The position numbers were made by a program, and so were the translations under genes. The notes beneath the pieces are model-generated. The model did no database searches. It was not told the DNA's origin and saw nothing but the letters and a program-made list of their open reading frames with translations. From DATAXI01 sp963756185 (GTDB lineage: Bacteria > Verrucomicrobiota > Verrucomicrobiia > Chthoniobacterales > Chthoniobacteraceae), in NCBI GenBank assembly GCA_963756185.1, contig CAVWMS010000017.1, forward strand, positions 185,696 through 249,695: 64,000 bases of DNA. Reading direction: 5' to 3'. Positions 57,313 through 64,000 of this stretch are shown here, in pieces; the stretch's first letter is position 1, and each line of letters begins with the position of its first letter.

Positions 57313-59697
57313 TCAACCCGCCAGGCCCACCTGTAGATTCTTGCCCACCCACCGCCTGTGGCTGGGCTTCAGCTTCCGGCTCCTGCCTCCGCCACCGGCG
57401 GTTTTCAGGAATGGCGCCCCATAATAAACGGCGGCGGAGGGCCTTATGGCGCCTTTCTTTCGCGGCCCGGATTCACTGATCTCCATGCGCGCTTCGGCGC
57501 CGGAGATGCCGACGGTCACCGTCACCGTATTGTAATCCCCTTCGAGGTAATCGCGCGTCTTTTGATCGTCCAGGTAGAGCGTCGCCGATGCCCGCGTCGC
57601 CGCGTTTCGCACGAATACGTGCAGCTCGAAATCATCCAGCGGCGTCCCGCCGTTTTTCAGCGCGCCGGCGTACCATGGGATGATCGCTCCCTCGCGCGCG
57701 AAGAGCGGCACCTCGTCGATTCCCACCGCGTACCGGATCGTCCTGCCCCCTTCGATCCATTCGCCCAGGTTCAAATCGTACCACCAGCCCGCCGGGAAAG
57801 TGATGTGCCGCAGTTGCCGGCGCACCCCGCCCGCGACCAGAAAATCCCCCTGCGTGTCGCTGTGCACGATGGGCGCCACCATCAGCGCGCCGCCGACCAT
57901 GTACTGGTCGTCCAGGTTTTCCAGTTCCTTCTCGTTGAACTCATACAGCAGCGGCCTCAGCACCGGGTCGCCGGTCAGGTGATGCTCGAAAAAGCATTGG
58001 TAAAGGTAAGGCAGCAGCCGGTAGCGCGTGTGCAGCACGTCGCGAATCCGCGCGAGGATTTCCGGCCCGAATTGCCACGGCTCCTGCGTCTTCGAGTCGG
58101 CGATGGAATGATTGCGGAAAAACGGGAAGAGGAACCCGGCCTGGTACCAGCGCACCAGCAGCTCCGGCGTCGCGTGCCCGGCAAACCCGCCGACGTCCGG
58201 CCCGTTGAATGCCACGCCGGAGAGCCCGAGGTTGATCGTGCACGGGATCGACATCCGCAGGTGGTTCCAATTGCTGTCGTTGTCGCCGGTCCAGATGGCG
58301 CTGTAGCGCTGCGTCCCGGTAAATCCGCTGCGCGTGAGCACGAACGCACGCCCCTTCGCATCCAGTTTCTCGAACGCGCACCGGGTCGCCTTTGCCATGA
58401 AATGCCCGTACTGGTTGTGATGGCGCGCGTGCGGGATTTTTCCCCTGCCGAAAAGCATGTCGTCGGTCGCGCACCAGCCGGTCGAGGGATCGTTCATGTC
58501 CAGCCATGCACCATCGAGCGCCGACTCGTCGATAAACCGCGTGACCTGCGCCGCCCACCATTCGCGGCCGGCTTCGAGCGTGAAATCGGGGAACACCGTG
58601 TCGCCGGGCCAGACGCGTCCCATGTAATCGCGCCCGCTCGCCGTCTTGCAATAAATGCCGGCGGCCTTGCCGCATTCGTACACGGCGTAACCGGGCTCCA
58701 TTTTTACGCCGGGATCGATGATCGCCACGGTCTTGATGCCCTTGCGCTTGAGCGCCTCGTTGAGCTTGCGCGGATTCGGGATGTCCCTTTTGTCCCAGGT
58801 GAAAACGCGGTAGCCATCCATGTAATCGATGTCGTACCAGAGGCTGCTCAACGGCAGGTCGTGCCGCGCGAATTCCGCCGCCAGCGTCTCGAATTGCTCC
58901 GCCGTCTGGTAACCCCACCGGCATTGGTGGTAGCCGATGCTCCATGGCGCCGGCACTTCGGCCCGCCCGGTCAGCGCCGTGAAATTGCGCACCACGTCGC
59001 GCAGCGTGGGGCCGTTGATGATGTAGAGATGGCTGTGCCCATCCATCGCCTCGACGATGAAATGCCCGGGCCGGATTTGCCCGCAATCCATCACCAGCCG
59101 CTCGGCGCTGTCAAAAAAGAGCCCGCAGCATTGGTTGTCCGCGCGCAGGATCGCCAGCGGGATCGAGACGTAGGCCGGGTCGTAATCGTCGCGCCAATAG
59201 CTGTGCGGCCACACGGCCATCACGTCGACCGTGTAAAAGTCCATGCTGTCGCCGCTTTTGTTGAAGCGGCGCGTCCGCTCGCCGAACCCGTAATAGCCGG
59301 AGACGTTCGGCGTCTCGAATTGGAAGATGGTCTTTAGGCCGTTGAAGCCGAAGCCCTCCGCCGCCGTCCGGATTTCCATTCCGCCCGGCAGCGCGATCGC
59401 GATGCTGGCCGGGCCCAGCTCGATCCTTGCCGAGGGCGCGTCGAAACTCGCGCGTTTGCCGCGCCGCGGGCGCACCGGTTTGCCCGTGCGGAATTTTTCC
59501 AGCACGCCGTCGGAATAATGACACGGGTCCTTGACGTTCCGGTTCTCGATCCGCAGCCGCGTGCAGAAATCGGTAATGGCGTCGCAACGGACACGCGCCT
59601 CGAACGACTCGCCGGCAACCTCCGCCACGTCCGGTTTCACCGCGAGGCGGCTGCCATATTCAAACGAGAGCGGATGGACCTTCTGGCCGAAAAGCAT
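57313..59697 (-). CDS. Family 31 glycoside hydrolase (alpha-glucosidase type)
   Basis: From ATG 59697 (MLFGQKVHPLSFEYGSRLAV) the protein has 794 residues. The GH31 core includes GYYGFGERTRRFNKSGD, WSIGYHQCRWGYQTAEQFET, SLWYDIDYMDGYRVFTWDKR, the nucleophile region DGAWLDMNDPS (about residue 400) and the acid/base region WTGDNDSNWNHL (about 470). It cleaves alpha-linked glucose or xylose; the exact substrate cannot be told. No signal peptide, so probably cytoplasmic. The upstream frame is open into queG only because of frame breaks. Confidence 0.9.
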   Translation of the reverse strand: MLFGQKVHPLSFEYGSRLAVKPDVAEVAGESFEARVRCDAITDFCTRLRIENRNVKDPCHYSDGVLEKFRTGKPVRPRRGKRASFDAPSARIELGPASIAIALPGGMEIRTAAEGFGFNGLKTIFQFETPNVSGYYGFGERTRRFNKSGDSMDFYTVDVMAVWPHSYWRDDYDPAYVSIPLAILRADNQCCGLFFDSAERLVMDCGQIRPGHFIVEAMDGHSHLYIINGPTLRDVVRNFTALTGRAEVPAPWSIGYHQCRWGYQTAEQFETLAAEFARHDLPLSSLWYDIDYMDGYRVFTWDKRDIPNPRKLNEALKRKGIKTVAIIDPGVKMEPGYAVYECGKAAGIYCKTASGRDYMGRVWPGDTVFPDFTLEAGREWWAAQVTRFIDESALDGAWLDMNDPSTGWCATDDMLFGRGKIPHARHHNQYGHFMAKATRCAFEKLDAKGRAFVLTRSGFTGTQRYSAIWTGDNDSNWNHLRMSIPCTINLGLSGVAFNGPDVGGFAGHATPELLVRWYQAGFLFPFFRNHSIADSKTQEPWQFGPEILARIRDVLHTRYRLLPYLYQCFFEHHLTGDPVLRPLLYEFNEKELENLDDQYMVGGALMVAPIVHSDTQGDFLVAGGVRRQLRHITFPAGWWYDLNLGEWIEGGRTIRYAVGIDEVPLFAREGAIIPWYAGALKNGGTPLDDFELHVFVRNAATRASATLYLDDQKTRDYLEGDYNTVTVTVGISGAEARMEISESGPRKKGAIRPSAAVYYGAPFLKTAGGGGRSRKLKPSHRRWVGKNLQVGLAG

Positions 59698-60873
59698 GTC
59701 GAGGGGTGATGAGACTACGGAGAGGGGGCTTTGAACAGAACGATTCAAACAATTCCGGGGGAAGCGGAAGCGAATTGCCCTTGAACCGTCGAATGGATTC
59801 CGCGCGCTCTTTAGTGCTGATTCCCGCCGCCCCGTGCCGCCGCGCGATTTCCCCCAGCGCCCACTCCGCGTGCTCCCGCACCAGCGGCTCGGCGTCGCGG
59901 CTCGCCTCCTCGAGCGCCGGCACATCCTCCGGCGCGCCCACGTTTCCCGAGCGCCACGCACACATTGCGCAGCAGGCCCCGGCGTTTGATCCGCTTGACC
60001 GGCGACTTGCGGAAAACGCGCCGGAATTCCTCTTCGCTCAAGCCGAGCAGCTCGACGAGCGGTCATTCGCGTCCCCTCCCGCGCCGCGAACGCCGTTTCG
60101 CGCGACGCCTGCGCAAACCGGTTCCACGGGCAGGCGTCGAGGCAATCGTCGCACCCGTAAATCCGGTCGCCGACCAATGGCCGCAGCTCGACGGGAATCG
60201 ACCCCTTCAGTTCAATCGTCAGGTAGGATATGCATCGGCGCGCGTCCAGGTGGTACGGCGCGTCGATTGCCCCGGTCGGGCAGGCCGTGATGCATCGCGT
60301 GCAACTCCCGCACCGGTCCCGGGCCGGCTCGTCCGCGGCCAGTTCGAGCGTCGTCAGAATTTCGGCCAGGAAAAACCAGGTCCCCATCTCGCGGGAAATG
60401 AGCATCGTGCTCTTGCCGTGCCAGCCCACGCCAGCCAGCGCCGCCAGATCCCGCTCGAGCACCGGCCCCGTGTCCACATAACACTTTTGCGTCCCGCCCA
60501 AGCCCCTCGAGCCACGCGTCCAAGCTCGCCAGCTTTTTCTCAATGATCTCATGGTAATCCTCCCCCCAGGCATACCGCGCAAATTTCCCCTTCACTCCCT
60601 TCGAATTTCGAATTTCGAATTTCGAATTTTCCCCTCCCTGCCAATAGTTCATCCCCAGCACAATCACCGAGCGCGCTCCTGGCGAGCACCTGCTCGCGGG
60701 TCCATCCGCCGCTCCTTGTTCCGTTCCAGCCAGCGCCATCTCGCCCGCATGCCCGTCTGCCAGCCATCGCCGAATTCCCGCGCATGCGGCGGCTCCGCGC
60801 AATCCGCCACGCGGCAAACGTCAAACCCGAGCGCCGTCGCCCGGGCCACCAGTTCTGGTTTCAAATCAGCCAT
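59660..60873 (-). CDS. queG: Epoxyqueuosine reductase with several frame breaks and a repeat insertion
   Basis: Pieces in different frames give a complete QueG: MADLKPELVARATALGFDVC, then WLERNKERRMDP, GARSVIVLGMNYWQGG, FARYAWGEDYHEIIEKKL, KCYVDTGPVLERDLAALAGV, the two 4Fe-4S motifs CGSCTRCITACPTGA and GCDDCLDACPWNRF, and a HEAT-like end (SPVKRIKRRGLLRNVCVALG, HAEWALGEIARRHG). At least five single-base breaks are needed to join them. Between MNYWQGG and KFARYAWG lies NSKFEIRNSK, encoded by the GAATTTC heptamer repeat. QueG makes queuosine, the last step in tRNA wobble modification. Confidence 0.75.
60601..60630. repeat. GAATTTC heptamer array inserted in queG
   Basis: Four GAATTTC units in 30 bases, translated in frame on the minus strand as part of QueG (NSKFEIRNSK). 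The same units are intergenic at 32274 and 39291. In normal QueG proteins the flanking blocks are nearly adjacent, so this is an insertion in a surface loop. Confidence 0.7.
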
Positions 60874-60970
60874 CTTGGCAGCCACTTTACCACAAGCCAA
60901 GCAGGAATAATCCGCAGATTAACACAGATGGTCGCGGATTAGGGAAGAACGCCCGATCCTCGCACCACGA

Positions 60971-61024
60971 CCGCCGAAGGCGGCACTTTTTCAATCCGCA
61001 ATCCGAGATCCGCAATCCGCAATT
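60971..61024. repeat. AATCCGC heptamer repeat with hairpin after aroK
   Basis: CCGCCGAAGGCGG (60971-60983) is a hairpin followed by AATCCGC-type units to 61024, touching the aroK stop codon (61025-61027). The plan matches the other composite repeats. The 60874-60970 gap before it holds no gene. Confidence 0.75.
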
Positions 61025-61588
61025 TCACCCCTCGCTCCGCACCCGCGCGCAAATCCTCTCCGCCACCTCCTGATGCGTCAATTCGCGACGTATCCACCTT
61101 CATCTCCGCAACCGCCTCGTAAAGCGGGTTCCGCTCCTCGAGCAGCGCCCGCACGGTCTCGCTGGGATTCTCCGTATGCAGCAGCGGGCGCTTTTTGTTG
61201 CGCGACACCCGCTCCCAGATCGTCTCGTCGCTCGCCGTCAGCCACACCACCAATCCCAGTTCCTTCAGCGCCGCACGGTTGTGGGTCGGTGACGATCCCC
61301 CCGCCGGTCGCCACGACCAGCCCGCTGCCACCCAGCAACGAGCGCAGCGCCTTGCTTTCCTCCTGCCGGAACCATGCCTCGCCCTTCACGGCGAAAATAT
61401 CCGTGATCTCCAGCCCGGCGCGCGTCGGTGACCATTTTGTCCGTATCGACAAAACGCCCTCCAAGGGTTCGGGCGACAAGCCGTCCAACGGACGACTTCC
61501 CGCTCCCCATGAATCCGACGAGTACAACGCTCCCGGGCTGGCGGGCGCTCAAGGGCAGCAGGTGTTCCTCATATTCTATGAATCTCAT
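61025..61588 (-). CDS. aroK: Shikimate kinase with at least three frame breaks
   Basis: The joined frames give VVLVGFMGSGKSSVGRLVAR (P-loop), GGRFVDTDKMV, ITDIFAVKGEAWFRQEESKA, GSGLVVATGGGIVT, NRAALKELGLVVWLTASDET, RPLLHTENPSETVRALLEER and an end ELTHQEVAERICARVRSEG. These are the substrate- and ATP-binding motifs of AroK, which phosphorylates shikimate in the aromatic amino-acid pathway. The upstream codons (MRFIEYEE) are made of the AT-rich repeat tract, so the true start may be the TTG at about 61552 (LSARQPGSVV). Confidence 0.75.
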
Positions 61589-62275
61589 ATTCTATGAATC
61601 TCATATTCTATGAATCTGATATACTATGCATTCTCATATTCTATGTATCTCAATTCTATTTATCTCATATATCTCATATTCTATGAATCTCATATTCTAT
61701 ATATTTCATATGCTATGTATCTCATATATTATGCATCTCATATTCTATGAATCTCATATGCAGTGGGCCTCTTGTGTGTCTCATATATTATGCATCTCAT
61801 ATTCTATGAATCTACATATTCTAGTGGAATCTATGTATTTCATATTCTATGTATCTCATGAATACTCATGCATCTCATATTCTATGAATCTCATAGCAGT
61901 GGCCTCTATGAATCACATAGGCAGTGGCCTCTATGAATTACATATTCTATGAATCATGTATCTCATATACTATGTATATCATGAATCTCATATATTATGT
62001 ATCTCATAGGCAGTGGCCTCCATGTATTTCATATTCTATTTATCTCATATACTATGCATCTCATATACTATGAATCTTATACGCAGTGGCCTCTATGTAT
62101 TTCATATTCTATGATCTCTATGTATTTCATATTCTATGTATCTCATAAGTATGATCTCATATAAATCTATGAATCTCATAGGCAGTGGCCTCTATGTATT
62201 TCATAGTTCTATGAATATCATAGAATATAGTATCCCATATTCTATGAATCTTATGTATCTTATATTCTATGAACC
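61562..62275. repeat. AT-rich degenerate tandem-repeat tract
   Basis: About 710 bases of variants of CATATTCTATGAATCT and CATATACTATGTATCT, interspersed with GCAGTGGCCTCTATG. It is far more AT-rich than anything else in the window. It contains open frames of up to 108 codons (for example 61626-61952) that read Ile/Ser/Tyr/Met-rich nonsense and are not genes. It borders the start of aroK on the left and cuts the spermidine-synthase-like gene on the right. It is either a real satellite or an assembly artefact. Confidence 0.8.
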
Positions 62276-63770
62276 TCTGGGGAGCGAGCTTCCCGTCTGT
62301 GCTGGCGGCGGTCGCCGCCCGCGGTGAGGACCCCGTATGCTGGTCGGCGGCGTGTACGCAGCCAACACCGTGGGGCGCCATCGCCGGCGCGTTGCTTTTC
62401 AGCCTGGTCTTGATCCCGGCGATCGGTACGGCCGGCGCCGAGCGGGTGCTCGTCGGTCTAGCTGCGGCGGCCGCGGTCTTGTCACTCGTGCCGCTCCTGG
62501 GGCCGGCACGTGGGAGCGTGCAACTGGGGCGGCGCGGCGGCGCTCGTGGTCGCGATGGGCGTCGCCGGCTGGTTCGCGTGGACCGTGATGCCCCTGCCAT
62601 GGATCGTCGTGGCGTTCGGCCGGCAGACGGCAAACTGGCTGGGACGGGCAGCCCCAGGAATTGTCAAGATCGTACCCGAGGAGCCCGGCGAACCGGACGT
62701 CTTCTGCACTTACGTCGGTGAAGGGACGAATGTTTGGGTCGCCGTGACCATGAGCAGGGGAGGGAGTGCAAAGCTTCCACGGCGCAGGCAGATCAGGCGT
62801 CGACCCTGCCGGTCGACATGCGGGTGCAGCGGATGCTGGGGCACATCCCAGCTCTCTTGCACCCGAAGCCCGAGTCGGTCCTGCTGGTTGCTGGGGGTGG
62901 GCGTGACGGCGGGCACTTTCGTCGTGCACCCCGATGTCAATGTCATCGTCATCTGCGATATCGAGCCCTTGGTGCCCACCGTGGTGATGCTGATGTTCGG
63001 CAAGGAGAATTACCATGTTGTCGACGGCATCGCCCGCCAAAACCCCCACACGGTCAATGGCAAAGAGGTCGAGGTGATCTATGACGACGGACGGCATTTC
63101 CTCCGCACCACCCCTGAAAAATTCGACATCATCACGTCCGACCCGGATCTATATCTGGGTCGAGGCATGTGCCGCAGTCAAATACGGTCGAATACTACCA
63201 GATGTGCCGCGACCACATGAAGCCGGGCGGCAGCACGAGCCTGTGGTTCCCGCTCAACCAGGGGAATCTGGATTCCACCAAGAGCGTGATCGCGACGTTC
63301 TTCAAGGCGTTCCCCAACGGCATCCTCTGGAGCAACGAGCACGACGGCCACGGCTACGATGCCGTCCTCTTCGGCCAGGTCCAGCCGACGGTGATTGACG
63401 TCGACAAGCTGCAACAGCGGCTGGAGCGGCCTGATCACCAGGCCGTGAGGCAGTCGCTGCACGATGTCGGGTTCGGCGAGATCAAGTCGGGCATCGCCGG
63501 CGTGGAGCTGATTCCGGACGAGGTGCTCGACCTTTTGACCACGTACTCAGGGCAGTGGTGCCTCTTGAAAGATTGGTGCGGGGAATGCAGATTAACACCG
63601 ACGGCAATCTCCGCCTGCAATACCTGGCCGGCATGTGGCTGAATTCGCACTTGGGCGAGCAGATGTTATCCCCCATCCTGGTGCACTATCGCTTTCCCGA
63701 GGACACGTTCGTGGGCTCTCCGGAGACCGTTCTCGTCTTGAAACAAGGGGCGGCCTCGAAGCAACGATAG
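62272..63770 (+). pseudogene. Membrane spermidine-synthase-like protein, 5'-truncated and frame-broken
   Basis: Pieces in three frames read LWGASFPSVLAAVAARGEDP, GAIAGALLFSLVLIPAIGTA, WIVVAFGRQTANWLGRAAPG, then the aminopropyltransferase-like core VTAGTFVVHPDVNVIVICDI, VNGKEVEVIYDDGRHFLRTT, MCRDHMKPGGSTSLWFPLNQ and HYRFPEDTFVGSPETVLVLK before a stop. This is the C-terminal half of the large polytopic spermidine-synthase-like proteins. The usual N-terminal helices are missing: sequence starts at the edge of the AT-rich tract. At least six breaks are needed, the highest density in the window. Confidence 0.65.
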
Positions 63771-64000
63771 TGGCCACAGGCCAGCTCGCCGTAGCCTACG
63801 CCTGGGGCTTGTGGCGGGAACCGCCGGGCGTGGCTGCGTACAGAAGTACAGACATTTCACAATTGTCAGAAGATTCTCGTTGACAGTACCACCGGACAGT
63901 CGATACTCATTAATTAGGATCGACCGAGGAGTGTCGTCGCCAGATCGCTCTTGGGGTGCAGTCGCGTGGGACCGGAGGATCGCCATGCATTTTCTCAGGG
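63771..64000. other. Right end without a recognisable gene
   Basis: I see no coding sequence with a recognisable family in these 230 bases. Short frames exist on both strands. TTGACAGTACC at about 63881 resembles a -35 box but no start with a family follows before the end of the window. Confidence 0.4.

Noticed and set aside
57358..59337. Plus-strand frame of 659 codons
   Set aside because: Antisense to the GH31 gene, which has intact catalytic motifs.
61626..61952. 108-codon frame in the AT-rich tract
   Set aside because: Translation is degenerate Ile/Ser/Tyr/Met repeat without any protein features.

Overview
The window reads as a GC-rich bacterial chromosome fragment, probably a metagenome-derived contig. 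The best guess for the host is a soil-type Verrucomicrobiota (Chthoniobacter-like). This rests on two very large glycine-rich surface proteins that start with LESRIAPA/LEARIAPA motifs, a TMTC-like membrane-TPR protein of the kind common in Verrucomicrobiota and Planctomycetota, DUF2252 and DUF1015 proteins, and an ECF sigma factor paired with a YfbK-like von Willebrand protein. No rRNA or complete tRNA was seen, so the taxonomy is inference.

Layout. 1-950: edge of an accessory region, with an unlisted nucleotidyltransferase-like gene running off the left end. 953-8309: membrane TPR protein, BrkB-like protein, a repeat-rich relic, LESRIAPA surface protein, MgtC and DUF2252. 8445-19160: ECF sigma factor, YfbK-like vWA protein and a gene for an envelope protein of about 2,350 residues that is broken by three frame shifts. 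19188-19545: MITE-like element and hairpin repeats. 19636-27194: YncE propeller, Xre-RES toxin-antitoxin pair, histidine kinase, HIT protein, DUF1015, DUF362 and squalene/phytoene synthase. 27275-31217: collagen-like secreted protein with a short membrane peptide upstream. 31397-33985: panC-nadB. 34073-37876: accessory island with an AT-richer operon of unknown genes, one carrying a retropepsin motif, followed by three PIN-type toxin modules. 38381-41789: secreted protein, tmk, holB, methyltransferase. 42430-45094: cyclase-ATPase-TPR regulator. 45732-50647: second RIAPA protein, rlmN, msrA. 50866-57211: coiled-coil protein of about 2,100 residues. 57313-61588: GH31 glycosidase, queG, aroK. 61562-62275: AT-rich satellite-like tract. 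62272-63770: fragmentary spermidine-synthase-like gene.

Two themes run through the window. First, a family of heptanucleotide tandem repeats (AATCAGC, AATCCGC, AATTATC, GAATTTC), often with a GC-rich hairpin, lies at gene 3' ends. It encodes or abuts the stop codons of at least six genes and is inserted in frame inside queG. Second, many conserved genes carry single-base frame breaks, most of them repaired by removing one base, which points to sequencing or assembly indels rather than wholesale gene decay. The right end is the most affected.

How genes work together: panC, nadB, tmk, holB, rlmN, queG, aroK and msrA are housekeeping. The sigma-vWA-giant block looks like a regulated envelope system. 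The RIAPA and collagen-like proteins are probable surface or matrix proteins. The best candidates for something undescribed are the 34073-35818 operon, the heptamer repeat family, and the sigma/vWA/giant-protein locus.
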